From: an uncultured Flavobacteriaceae bacterium
GTDB lineage: Bacteria; Bacteroidota; Bacteroidia; Flavobacteriales; Flavobacteriaceae
Assembly (NCBI GenBank): GCA_913044085.1
Contig: CAJWNW010000008.1
Location: forward strand, 1 to 28,464
Direction of reading: 5' to 3'
Length of the DNA: 28,464 bases
How positions within the stretch are numbered: the stretch's first letter is position 1; every line of letters begins with the position of its first letter. The translations under genes were made by a program, and so were the position numbers. Positions 7,336-15,634 of this stretch are shown here, one piece after another. The notes beneath the pieces are model-generated. The model had not been told where the DNA came from, did no database searches, and saw only the letters and a list, made by a program, of their open reading frames with translations.

Positions 7336-9111
7336 TTACATGCGCTCGGGAACCTTAATTCCGAGCAAACCAAATGCTTTTTTAATGGTATTGCCCACTA
7401 CACTGCAAAGCTGAAGTCTAAACTGTTTCTCAGCGGCAGTTTCGGCGCCAAAAATGGAAATATTTTGATAAAAAGAATTGAACTCTTTCACCAAATAATA
7501 GGTGTAATTTGCCACAATAGCCGGACTGTAATTGGCGGCAGCATGTGCTATTGTTGCGGGAAAGACTTCCAATTGTTTCAGTACATTTTTTTCCTTTTCG
7601 TTTAATGAAACCACAGCTAATGGTGACCCTAAATATACATCGGATTTACGTAGAATGGCTTGAATTCGTGCATAGGTATACTGAATAAAAGGCCCTGTAT
7701 TACCCTGAAAATCTACAGAAGCTTCGGGGTCAAATAAAATTGTTTTTTTTGGATCTACCTTTAAAATAAAATATTTAAGCGCACCGAGACCAATGGTGTT
7801 GTAGGTCTGATGCTTTTCCTCATTTGAATAGCCCTCTAGTTTCCCTAATTCTTTTGAAATACTTTTGGCGGTAAGCGTCATTTCATATATCAGGTCGTCT
7901 GCATCCACAACTGTTCCTTCACGACTTTTCATTTTACCGCTAGGTAAATCTACCATGCCATAACTCAAATGAAAAAGGTTTTTGGCCCATTCAAAACCTA
8001 ATTTCTTAAGAATTAAAAACAATACTTTAAAATGATAGTCTTGCTCATTTCCAACTGTATAAACCATGGCGGAAACGTCAGGGAAATCTTTAAGCCTCTG
8101 AATTGCAGTGCCAATATCTTGAGTCATATAGACGGCGGTACCATCGGCACGTAAAACAATTTTTTCATCCAAACCGTGTTTAGACAAATCACACCAAACG
8201 GAACCATCAGGTTTTCTGTAAAAAACCTTCGATTTCAATCCTTCATCGATAAAAGATTTTCCTAATAAATAGGTCTGACTTTCATAATAATAACTATCAA
8301 AATCGACCCCTAGGTTTTTATAAGTGACTTCAAAGCCAGCATAAACCCATTGGTTCATTTTTTTCCACAAAGCAACAGTGTCTGCATCGCCGGCTTCCCA
8401 TTTTAAAAGCATGTCTTGGGCTTCTAAAAGAATTGGAGCTTTGTTTTTGGCTTCTTCTTTAGTGAAGCCTTGCTTTTCTAATTCAGCTATTTCGGTTTTA
8501 TAAACTTGATCGAATTTTACATAAAAATTTCCCACAAATTTATCGCCTTTCAGGGCTGAGCTTCGCGGAGTTTGACCTTCGCCATAGCGCTGCCAAGCCA
8601 GCATGCTTTTACAAATGTGAATGCCGCGGTCATTGATGATTTGAGTTTTATAAACCTTATGCCCTGCTGCCTTTAAAATCTGAGCTACACTGTAGCCCAG
8701 AAGATTGTTGCGTATATGCCCTAGGTGAAGGGGCTTGTTGGTATTGGGAGATGAGTATTCAACCATCACAGCGGCTTTCGAAGCAGGATTAGAAAAACCA
8801 TAATTCATATCGGAACTCATAGCCTGGAAAATTTCCATATAATAGGCATCGGAAAGCACAAGATTCAAGAAACCTTTAACCACATTAAAGCCCACAACTT
8901 CATCTGAATTTTCAACCAAATACTGCCCCAATTGTTCTCCCAATACTACAGGGTTCATTGTGACCTTTCTTAACATTGGAAATGTGACAACAGTGATGTC
9001 GCCTTGAAAATCTTTTCGAGTAGATTGAAATTCAACCGACCCAATAGATGAAGAAAACAACACATCAAACGCAGTTTGTATGTGATTGGATAAACGAGAT
9101 TGAAGGTGCAT
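7336..9111 (-). CDS. argS: Arginyl-tRNA synthetase
   Basis: A 591-residue class I aminoacyl-tRNA synthetase of normal length. Features are an N-terminal tRNA-recognition (Add-1) domain over about 1-100, the HIGH-type motif PLHLGHIRN at 127-135, NDRGIHICKSM near 160, the KMSK counterpart SGKMKSREGT at 391-400, and a C-terminal DALR anticodon-binding domain starting near YTYARIQAIL. It charges tRNA-Arg. A promoter-like sequence lies just upstream of ATG 9111. Downstream, the sprT-like gene follows after 10 bp. Confidence 0.98.
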   Translation of the reverse strand: MHLQSRLSNHIQTAFDVLFSSSIGSVEFQSTRKDFQGDITVVTFPMLRKVTMNPVVLGEQLGQYLVENSDEVVGFNVVKGFLNLVLSDAYYMEIFQAMSSDMNYGFSNPASKAAVMVEYSSPNTNKPLHLGHIRNNLLGYSVAQILKAAGHKVYKTQIINDRGIHICKSMLAWQRYGEGQTPRSSALKGDKFVGNFYVKFDQVYKTEIAELEKQGFTKEEAKNKAPILLEAQDMLLKWEAGDADTVALWKKMNQWVYAGFEVTYKNLGVDFDSYYYESQTYLLGKSFIDEGLKSKVFYRKPDGSVWCDLSKHGLDEKIVLRADGTAVYMTQDIGTAIQRLKDFPDVSAMVYTVGNEQDYHFKVLFLILKKLGFEWAKNLFHLSYGMVDLPSGKMKSREGTVVDADDLIYEMTLTAKSISKELGKLEGYSNEEKHQTYNTIGLGALKYFILKVDPKKTILFDPEASVDFQGNTGPFIQYTYARIQAILRKSDVYLGSPLAVVSLNEKEKNVLKQLEVFPATIAHAAANYSPAIVANYTYYLVKEFNSFYQNISIFGAETAAEKQFRLQLCSVVGNTIKKAFGLLGIKVPERM

Positions 9112-9131
9112 TAGGCGTATTATTTCAATTT

Positions 9132-9162
9132 CAAAGATACATTTTTTTAAAGCTAAATTTAA
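9132..9162 (-). promoter_or_regulatory. Probable argS promoter
   Basis: On the minus strand TATCTTTG (9132-9139) matches TAnnTTTG exactly, and TTA, close to the -33 TTG, lies 20 bp upstream at 9160-9162. It is 20 bp before the argS ATG, giving a very short leader. The upstream part overlaps the last codons of ctlX, so argS can be expressed apart from the gltA group. Confidence 0.5.
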
Positions 9163-10100
9163 GTTGCTTTAGGCAAAAATATCTCGGCCATCATACAACG
9201 TGCACTGCCCCCACCACAAGCTTCTATGGTGGGTAAAGGACTTGAAATGATGGTGCCGTATTTTTTAAGGGTTTTGATTTGAGCTGGCTCTAGACAATCA
9301 AAAGCAGATTGACTCATGACAAGATAAGGAATCTCATCGCTGCCTTTGAGCTGGAGCATATTGCCAGCAAATTGATGAACTTGACTTTCAGAAATATCAA
9401 TGATTTGTTTACCGTCTTGCTTTAAATGCATCAAAACATTTTTACGTTCCTTTTTATCGTCAATTGAAGCCAGGCAAACGACCGCAAAGCGGTCTCCAAC
9501 ACACATCATGACATTGGTATGGTATATTTTCTTGCGCGCTTTAGCCACCGTTTGATAGGCTGAAAAAATAATAGGGAAATAATCAAAATCTTCGCAAAAC
9601 TCGATAAACAATCCCTCATCTGCACGAGGTGAAAGTGCGCAATACGCTTTTCTATTTATACGGTCTAAAATAATACTGCCCGTTCCTTCTAAGTATACTG
9701 AAGCAGCTTCAGCATTTGTGTAATCTTGAACAGAGTTGATTAAAAATCCTTGCTTTTCCACACCTTCCAATATAGATTCTTTGCGTTCCAAACGTCTATT
9801 TTTAGCAAACATTGGATAAAGCGCAATGAATCCATTATTGTGAAATGAAATCCAATTGTTCGGGAAGATAGAATCTGGGGTATCAAATTCTTGAGTGTCG
9901 TTCATTACAATGACTTGAATCCCGACTGCTCTTAATTTATCTACAAAAGCATCAAACTCCTTAACCGCCTTACTATTGATGGCTGAAGGGCTTAAATTGC
10001 TCAGGACTTTCTGATAATAATTGTTAACGGCCGTTTGCTCGTTCATTCGAAATTGAATGGGGCGAATCATTAAGATGCTATTTGTAATTTGGGAGTTCAT
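9159..10100 (-). CDS. ctlX: Citrulline hydrolase CtlX (amidinotransferase/hydrolase superfamily)
   Basis: A 313-residue guanidine-modifying superfamily protein. DSIFPNNWISFH at 76-87, LEGTGS at 138-143, His194 in YHTNVMM and the C-terminal GGGSARCMMAEI with Cys302 fit the Asp/Glu/His/Cys active site. The DSxFPNNW and YHTNVxM patterns are typical of the CtlX group, shown in Francisella to allow citrulline use by hydrolysis to ornithine. Here the substrate is inferred from the family. The ATG lies 1 bp after the TGA of the DDAH-like gene, so the two are probably cotranscribed and functionally linked. Confidence 0.87.
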   Translation of the reverse strand: MNSQITNSILMIRPIQFRMNEQTAVNNYYQKVLSNLSPSAINSKAVKEFDAFVDKLRAVGIQVIVMNDTQEFDTPDSIFPNNWISFHNNGFIALYPMFAKNRRLERKESILEGVEKQGFLINSVQDYTNAEAASVYLEGTGSIILDRINRKAYCALSPRADEGLFIEFCEDFDYFPIIFSAYQTVAKARKKIYHTNVMMCVGDRFAVVCLASIDDKKERKNVLMHLKQDGKQIIDISESQVHQFAGNMLQLKGSDEIPYLVMSQSAFDCLEPAQIKTLKKYGTIISSPLPTIEACGGGSARCMMAEIFLPKAT

Positions 10101-10101
10101 A

Positions 10102-11016
10102 TCAGTTGCGAATTAATGGCATAGTTGAACAACGAAACAGACCGCCTTGTTTAGAAATTTCTGAATATGGAACTTCTTCAACAATAAAACCTTGAAGGCT
10201 CAGCCATTGGTTCAGACGGGTGAAATTTTGTTCTGAAACAACAACGTCTTCTGAAATTGAAAACACATTACAATTCATGGTGGCCATTTCAGTTTTGGAA
10301 GCTTGGAATAAATTTTCTTTTCCAAAAAGATTCTCTAAAAATTGACAGTCCAATGGATTTAAAAACCCTGCTTTATGAATCAAGGCTTTACCTTGTCCTA
10401 AAGGCTGGAAACAACAATCCAAATGCAAGGCATTTTCTTGAGGTTCAGTATTGGACTTTTTAAGCTCAAAAGTTTTAAGGGTCTTGTGAGGAAACAATGA
10501 TTTAAGAGCATCAATAGCCTTTTGATTTGTACGTGCCGTAATAAAGTCAGAATAATCTGAACCTGTGTAGACACCTACAAATAAATAATCATTGAAAAGA
10601 ATGACGTCACCCCCTTCAATATGACATTCTTTAGGCAATTCAATTATTTTTCTAGAGTCAATTTGTTCAAAAATATGAGACATGGCAGAAAATTCATTTT
10701 CACGATCGGGCAAAATATTGGATTTTATGATTTTATCATCTATGACAAACGCAACATCTCTAGCAAAAATCTGGTTACAATCAGGGATAATACGAGGCCT
10801 AAAAACATTCACATTGTAACGCTTAAAAACCGCCTCTAATGCACTCAATTCCATTAACATTTGTGACTCTAGCGGATAGGTTCCGGCTTTGACATGCATT
10901 AAGCTGCTTGGGTCGTAACACGCTGCGGGGGTGGGTGAAGGGCCATTGCTCTGTGCTATTCCGAGAACGACCGCTTTTAATCGGCTGGTTTCATTGACAA
11001 CATTGAGCTGAATCAT
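10102..11016 (-). CDS. DDAH / arginine deiminase-like hydrolase
   Basis: A 304-residue member of the same superfamily as CtlX but from a different branch. FARD at 84-87, CHIEGGDV at 131-138, ALHLDCCFQP with His198, and GGLFRCSTMPLIR with Cys296 give a complete Cys/His/Glu-Asp active site. The HIEGGD and HLDxxF motifs recall arginine deiminase, while length and overall form suit dimethylargininase (DDAH). Either activity would release citrulline, from arginine or from N-methylarginines. It lies 15 bp downstream of gltA and 1 bp upstream of ctlX. The substrate is not decided by sequence. Confidence 0.83.
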   Translation of the reverse strand: MIQLNVVNETSRLKAVVLGIAQSNGPSPTPAACYDPSSLMHVKAGTYPLESQMLMELSALEAVFKRYNVNVFRPRIIPDCNQIFARDVAFVIDDKIIKSNILPDRENEFSAMSHIFEQIDSRKIIELPKECHIEGGDVILFNDYLFVGVYTGSDYSDFITARTNQKAIDALKSLFPHKTLKTFELKKSNTEPQENALHLDCCFQPLGQGKALIHKAGFLNPLDCQFLENLFGKENLFQASKTEMATMNCNVFSISEDVVVSEQNFTRLNQWLSLQGFIVEEVPYSEISKQGGLFRCSTMPLIRN

Positions 11017-11031
11017 AACATAAGTTTATCT

Positions 11032-12333
11032 CTAGTCTTTACAAGACTTGAAAGGGCGATAACTGTTACCTGTATAGACTTGGCGGGGGCGACCAATGGG
11101 TTCTTTTCGTAATCGCATTTCGCGCCAATGACCAATCCACCCAGGTAAACGTCCTAAGGCAAACATGACTGTGAACATATCCACAGGAATTCCCATAGCA
11201 CGGTAAATAATACCAGAATAAAAATCGACATTTGGATACAATTTACGATCGACAAAATAAGCATCGGAGAGCGCTTCTTTTTCAAGCGCTTTTGCAATTT
11301 CTAAAATTGGATCATCGACCCCTAAGTCATTTAGAACTTCATCTGCTGCTACTTTTATAATTTTAGCGCGAGGATCAAAGTTTTTATAAACTCTGTGACC
11401 AAAGCCCATCAATCTAAAAGGGTCACTTTTATCTTTAGCTTTAGCCATGTATTTTTTAGTATCACCTCCATCTTCTTTTATAGATTCTAACATTTCTAGA
11501 ACGGCTTGATTAGCGCCCCCATGTAAGGGACCCCACAAGGCAGAAATACCTGAGGATATAGAAGCGAAGAGGCCTGCATGTGAAGACCCAACAATACGAA
11601 CTGTAGAGGTTGAACAATTTTGCTCATGATCTGCATGTAAAATAAGAAGTTTGTTCAAGGCTTTTACAATGACAGAGTTTTCAACATAATCTTTATTTGG
11701 TTTCTTAAACATCATTTTTAGAATGTTTTCAACATAGCCTAGATTATTATCTCCGTATTCTAATGGCAATCCGTGTTTTTTTCTATAGGTCCATGTCACC
11801 AAAACGGGAATTTTACCCAAAACTTTTACAATGTTATCGTACAAAGCCTGCTTGCTTCGCTCATAATTAATGTTATTAATTTGATCTTTGGAGGGGTTAA
11901 AAGCGGTCAAGGCACTTGTTAAAGAAGAGAGAATGCCCATTGGGTGGGCCGCTTTTGGAAAAGCATCTAAAATTTTACGAATATCGTCGTCAACAATAGA
12001 GCTTTCTTTGATATCTTCATGAAACTTATTCAGTTCTTCTAAAGTTGGAAGTTCACCAAAAATTAGCAAAAAGGCTACCTCTAAAAAATCGGCCTTTTCG
12101 GCAAGTTCTTCGATTGAATAGCCACGGTATCTCAAAACACCTTTTTCCCCGTCTAAAAACGTAATACCACTCTGACATGAACCGGTGTTTTTAAAACCTG
12201 GATCTATTGTAATAATTCCGCTGGTAGCGGCTCTAAGAGTGCTTATGTTGATTGCTTTTTCTTGTTCTGTTCCTTGGACAACAGGAAAGTCGAAAGTTTC
12301 ACCATTGATTTTTAAAGATGCTTTTTCTGACAT
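11032..12333 (-). CDS. gltA: Citrate synthase (type II)
   Basis: A 433-residue protein joining oxaloacetate and acetyl-CoA into citrate at the entry to the TCA cycle. Catalytic residues are visible: His271 in PLHGGAN, His313 in FGHRVYKN and Asp370 in NVDFYSG, equivalent to E. coli His264, His305 and Asp362. LHADHEQNCSTS at 232-243 carries another oxaloacetate ligand. The beta-rich N-terminal domain (about 1-60) places it with the hexameric, often NADH-sensitive type. A strong promoter match lies upstream, and the two guanidine-group hydrolase genes follow in the same direction. Confidence 0.97.
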   Translation of the reverse strand: MSEKASLKINGETFDFPVVQGTEQEKAINISTLRAATSGIITIDPGFKNTGSCQSGITFLDGEKGVLRYRGYSIEELAEKADFLEVAFLLIFGELPTLEELNKFHEDIKESSIVDDDIRKILDAFPKAAHPMGILSSLTSALTAFNPSKDQINNINYERSKQALYDNIVKVLGKIPVLVTWTYRKKHGLPLEYGDNNLGYVENILKMMFKKPNKDYVENSVIVKALNKLLILHADHEQNCSTSTVRIVGSSHAGLFASISSGISALWGPLHGGANQAVLEMLESIKEDGGDTKKYMAKAKDKSDPFRLMGFGHRVYKNFDPRAKIIKVAADEVLNDLGVDDPILEIAKALEKEALSDAYFVDRKLYPNVDFYSGIIYRAMGIPVDMFTVMFALGRLPGWIGHWREMRLRKEPIGRPRQVYTGNSYRPFKSCKD

Positions 12334-12366
12334 TTGATCTAAAAACTTGATATAGATTTAAGAATA

Positions 12367-12397
12367 CAAATGTAGTAAAATGCCTTGGTTTTATCAA
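12367..12397 (-). promoter_or_regulatory. Probable gltA promoter
   Basis: Read on the minus strand: TTG (12395-12397), 20 bp, TACATTTG (12367-12374). This fits the flavobacterial TTG/TAnnTTTG consensus at normal spacing, and is the best promoter match in the window. The -7 element ends 33 bp before the gltA ATG. It would also serve the two hydrolase genes downstream. Confidence 0.7.
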
Positions 12398-12484
12398 TTA
12401 GAAAACCGGTTTATTGCCGTTGTAAAATAAAAATAGCACCATATTGACATCACACTATTATAAAAAAGGAATTATTATGGGTGT

Positions 12485-13774
12485 TTAGTTTATCTTAAAA
12501 GCATTGTTTTGGGGATAATAGGCCTCTCCCTTCAAAGCTTCCTCAATGCGCAGCAATTGGTTATATTTGGCCATACGGTCACTTCTAGAAGCTGAACCTG
12601 TTTTGATTTGTCCGGTACTTAAAGCGACAGCTAAATCCGCAATGGTATTGTCTTCTGTTTCACCAGAGCGATGCGACATCACCGAAGTATAACCCGCTCG
12701 ATGGGCCATATTAACAGCCGCAATTGTTTCTGTCAAAGTCCCTATTTGGTTAACTTTAACTAAAATTGAATTGGCAATGTTGTTTTTAATGCCTTTTGAA
12801 AGCCGCTCAACATTGGTCACGAATAAATCATCCCCTACAAGTTGAACTTTATCTCCAATCTTTTCTGTCAAATATTTCCAGCCATCCCAGTCGTTTTCAT
12901 CCATACCATCTTCGATAGAAATAATAGGATATTTTTCAGCTAATTCGGCTAAATAATCTGCTTGCTCTTGACTGGTTCTGACTTTTCCTGAAGGCCCTTC
13001 AAATTTTGAATAGTCGTATTTGCCATCCACATAAAATTCTGCAGAAGCACAATCCAAGGCAATCATTACCTCATCACCCAGCGAATATCCAGCATTTTTT
13101 ACGGCTATTGTAATGGTATCAAGTGCATCTTCTGTTCCGTCGAGCGTGGGTGCAAAACCACCCTCATCTCCAACAGCGGTACTCAAGTTTCGGTCGTTTA
13201 AAACTTTTTTGAGGTTGTGAAAAATTTCAGTGCCCATTTGCATGGCATGAGTGAAATTTTTGGCTTTCACGGGCATGACCATAAATTCCTGAAAGGCAAT
13301 GGGTGCATCACTGTGCGATCCACCATTGATAATATTCATCATGGGTACCGGCAATGTTTTGGCGTTTTCTCCTCCGATATATTGGTATAGTGAAGTTTTG
13401 GAGGCAGCAGCGGCGGCTTTGGCTACAGCTAGAGACACGCCTAAAATAGCGTTGGCACCAAGTTTTGATTTGTTGGGAGTACCGTCTAAATCAATCATGG
13501 TTTTATCGATGAGTTCTTGTTCAAATACCGAAAGGCCTTGCAGTGCATCGGCAAGAACAGCATTGACATTTGCAATCGCTTGTGAAACTCCCTTACCCAT
13601 GTAAGCAGCACCACCATCGCGAAGCTCAACGGCTTCGTGTTCTCCAGTAGAGGCTCCTGATGGGACCGCAGCCCGTCCAAAAAAACCATTATCGGTAGTA
13701 ACATCTACTTCAACGGTGGGGTTGCCTCTTGAATCTAAAATTTGTCTGGCATGAATTTTCGCAATGGTGCTCAT
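12485..13774 (-). CDS. eno: Enolase (phosphopyruvate hydratase)
   Basis: A 429-residue glycolytic enzyme interconverting 2-phosphoglycerate and phosphoenolpyruvate. The N-terminus ARQILDSRGNPTVEVDV, GDEGGFAP with Glu204, metal ligands Asp241, Glu288 (SIEDG) and Asp315 (GDD), general base Lys340 (VKVNQIG) and the signature MSHRSGETED at 366-375 are all present. Length is standard. It lies 151 bp upstream of gltA and 139 bp downstream of carA, so it probably has its own promoter. Confidence 0.98.
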   Translation of the reverse strand: MSTIAKIHARQILDSRGNPTVEVDVTTDNGFFGRAAVPSGASTGEHEAVELRDGGAAYMGKGVSQAIANVNAVLADALQGLSVFEQELIDKTMIDLDGTPNKSKLGANAILGVSLAVAKAAAAASKTSLYQYIGGENAKTLPVPMMNIINGGSHSDAPIAFQEFMVMPVKAKNFTHAMQMGTEIFHNLKKVLNDRNLSTAVGDEGGFAPTLDGTEDALDTITIAVKNAGYSLGDEVMIALDCASAEFYVDGKYDYSKFEGPSGKVRTSQEQADYLAELAEKYPIISIEDGMDENDWDGWKYLTEKIGDKVQLVGDDLFVTNVERLSKGIKNNIANSILVKVNQIGTLTETIAAVNMAHRAGYTSVMSHRSGETEDNTIADLAVALSTGQIKTGSASRSDRMAKYNQLLRIEEALKGEAYYPQNNAFKIN

Positions 13775-13809
13775 AATATATCTTTTGTTTGATTAAAGCT
13801 GTAAAAATA

Positions 13810-13840
13810 CAAAAATGAAACCTTATGAAGCATTATTAAA
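13810..13840 (-). promoter_or_regulatory. Possible eno promoter
   Basis: On the minus strand CATTTTTG (13810-13817) differs from TAnnTTTG at one position, and TTTA lies 19 bp upstream at 13837-13840. It is 35 bp before the eno ATG. Both elements are imperfect. The remaining carA-eno gap shows no convincing terminator. Confidence 0.35.
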
Positions 13841-13913
13841 TTGTGAAATGGTCGTTATATACTACAACGTTTTCGCATCACAATTAATTAGAGAACAGAC
13901 TTAAAATCGTTTA

Positions 13914-15011
13914 TTATTTCAAAAGCGCGATGAACTCATCGAACAGATATGACGAGTCATGTGGTCCAGGACTGGCCTCAGGATGGTACTGAACAGAAAA
14001 ACATTTTTTATTTTTCACTGCCAAACCTGCAACGGTATTGTCGTTGAGATGTAAATGGGTAATTTCAAGATCAGGATGGGACTCTGCCTCCTCTCTTTGG
14101 ACCGCAAATCCATGATTTTGTGAGGTGATTTCACCTTTTCCTGTTTTTAAATTCTTAACAGGATGGTTGATGCCGCGATGGCCATTGTGCATTTTATAGG
14201 TAGAAACTCCGTTTGCCAAGGCGATGACTTGATGCCCTAGACATATTCCAAAAAGCGGTAAATTTTTCTCAATAACAGTTTTGGCAAGCGCTTGTGCTTC
14301 TGAAAGAGGTTCCGGATCTCCAGGTCCGTTTGAAAGAAAATAGCCATCCGGATTCCAGGCGCTCAAATCTTCAAAAGTAGCATCAAAAGGGAATACTTTT
14401 ATATAGGCGTCACGTTTTGCAAAATTTCTCAAGATATTTTTCTTAATTCCAATGTCCAAAGCTGCAATTTTATAGCTTGCATTTTCATCACCAAAATAGT
14501 AAGGTTCCTTGGTTGAAACTTTAGAAGCCAATTCTAATCCTTCCATGTTGGGCACTTCCGAAAGCTGCTGTTTTAACCCCTCCATATTATCGATCTCAGT
14601 AGATATCACGGCATTCATAGCGCCATTTTCGCGAATGTAACTGACCAGAGCTCTTGTATCTACATCAGAAATAGCGAAAAGATTATTGGCCTCAAAAAAA
14701 TCTAAAAGACTGCCATTTGAATCGATACGCGAGTAATTATAACTAAAGTTTTTACAAATTAAGCCTGCAATCTTAATGCTGTCTGATTCTACTTCTGAAG
14801 CATTGACGCCATAGTTACCAATATGAACATTTGCAGTGACCATTAATTGACCAAAATAGGAGGGGTCTGTGAAAATTTCTTGATAGCCCGTCATTCCCGT
14901 ATTGAAGCAAACTTCTCCAAAAGCAGTCCCTTCTTTTCCAATTGCTTTACCATAAAAGATAGTACCATCAGCGAGCAGAAGAATGGCTTTTTTTCTTGAT
15001 TTATATTTCAT
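13914..15011 (-). CDS. carA: Carbamoyl-phosphate synthase small (glutaminase) subunit
   Basis: A 365-residue protein with the CarA N-terminal domain (ADGTIFYGKAIG, FNTGMTGYQEIFTDPSY) and a class I glutamine amidotransferase domain from about 180. The nucleophile is Cys257 in FGICLGHQ, with His343 and Glu345 in VQYHPEASPGPHD. It supplies ammonia to CarB for carbamoyl phosphate, used for arginine and pyrimidines. carB is not in this window, so the subunit genes are not adjacent on this side. The gene follows the ribosomal-cluster terminator on the same strand, with a 36-bp gap after the T run. Confidence 0.97.
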   Translation of the reverse strand: MKYKSRKKAILLLADGTIFYGKAIGKEGTAFGEVCFNTGMTGYQEIFTDPSYFGQLMVTANVHIGNYGVNASEVESDSIKIAGLICKNFSYNYSRIDSNGSLLDFFEANNLFAISDVDTRALVSYIRENGAMNAVISTEIDNMEGLKQQLSEVPNMEGLELASKVSTKEPYYFGDENASYKIAALDIGIKKNILRNFAKRDAYIKVFPFDATFEDLSAWNPDGYFLSNGPGDPEPLSEAQALAKTVIEKNLPLFGICLGHQVIALANGVSTYKMHNGHRGINHPVKNLKTGKGEITSQNHGFAVQREEAESHPDLEITHLHLNDNTVAGLAVKNKKCFSVQYHPEASPGPHDSSYLFDEFIALLK

Positions 15012-15047
15012 AATTATCGGAAGGTTGTGAATTTAACAAAATTGCAC

Positions 15048-15080
15048 AAAAAAAAGGATAAACTAAAAAAGTTTATCCTT
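15048..15080 (-). terminator. Intrinsic terminator of the ribosomal supercluster
   Basis: A perfect 10-bp stem (AAGGATAAAC / GTTTATCCTT) with a 7-base loop is followed, on the minus strand, by a run of eight T. It lies 24 bp after the rplQ stop. It is the clearest terminator in the window and marks the end of the S10-spc-alpha cluster before carA. Confidence 0.9.
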
Positions 15081-15104
15081 ATTATTTCAAATGATTATTA
15101 ACAT

Positions 15105-15572
15105 TTATTCTTCTTCTTCAGAAACTATTGGTGTAACAGCAGCCGCTTTGGGTTTTCCACCGCGTCGGCTTCTTCGTGTTATCTTCTTTTTGGGCTTATC
15201 AGCATTGTAAATCTCATTGTAATCAACCAATTCAATCATGGCCATATCAGCGTTATCGCCAAGGCGATTTCCCAATTTAATGATTCTTGTATAACCGCCT
15301 GGACGGTTACCCACTTTAACAGCTACATCTCTGAAAAGCATCGCAACGGCCTCTTTTTGACGTAATCGACTAAAAACAATACGACGGTTATGTGTACTGT
15401 CTTCTTTAGATTTTGTTACAAGCGGCTCGAAAAATTGCTTTAAGGCTTTGGCCTTCGCAACGGTAGTGTTGATGCGCTTGTGCTGAATTAGAGAGCAAGC
15501 CATGTTTGCCAACATCGATTTCCGGTGCGCAGTTTTTCGTCCTAGATGATTTATTTTCTTTCCGTGTCTCAT
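15105..15572 (-). CDS. rplQ: 50S ribosomal protein L17 (bL17)
   Basis: A 155-residue protein starting MRHGKKINHLGRKTAHRK, the L17 hallmark, and including NRRIVFSRLRQKEAV and GNRPGGYTRIIKLGNR. It binds 23S rRNA near the tunnel exit. The conserved part ends near 125. A further basic and then acidic tail (KKKITRRSRRGGK ... VSEEEE) makes it longer than E. coli L17 (127), common in Bacteroidota. It is the last gene of the cluster, separated from rpoA by 62 bp that hold a large hairpin. Confidence 0.97.
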   Translation of the reverse strand: MRHGKKINHLGRKTAHRKSMLANMACSLIQHKRINTTVAKAKALKQFFEPLVTKSKEDSTHNRRIVFSRLRQKEAVAMLFRDVAVKVGNRPGGYTRIIKLGNRLGDNADMAMIELVDYNEIYNADKPKKKITRRSRRGGKPKAAAVTPIVSEEEE

Positions 15573-15588
15573 TGTTTTTATTATTAAC

Positions 15589-15632
15589 CATCATCTTGCT
15601 TCAACCCGAAAAACAGGGAGCAAAATATGATG
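15589..15632 (-). promoter_or_regulatory. Structured rpoA-rplQ intergenic RNA element (candidate)
   Basis: Three nested complementary pairs fill almost the whole gap: 15589-15594 with 15627-15632 (CATCAT/ATGATG), 15596-15600 with 15619-15623 (TTGCT/AGCAA), and 15605-15607 with 15616-15618 (CCC/GGG), with small internal loops and an 8-base terminal loop. It begins 2 bp after the rpoA stop and ends 16 bp before the rplQ ATG. There is no T run, so it is not a standard terminator. A leader, attenuator or processing site are all possible. Confidence 0.5.
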
Positions 15633-15634
15633 TT

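Noticed and set aside
7326..7373. 16-codon N-terminal extension of the SprT-like gene
   Set aside because: It would overlap the end of argS; the internal ATG gives a clean 10-bp gap.
12424..12484. Terminator after eno
   Set aside because: A T run is present, but I find no stem of useful length before it.
13299..13604. 101-codon plus-strand frame inside eno
   Set aside because: Antisense to enolase, which is complete and conserved across this stretch.
15012..15047. carA promoter in the short gap after the terminator
   Set aside because: TTTG and TAAATTCA are present but only 11 bp apart, which does not fit the consensus spacing.
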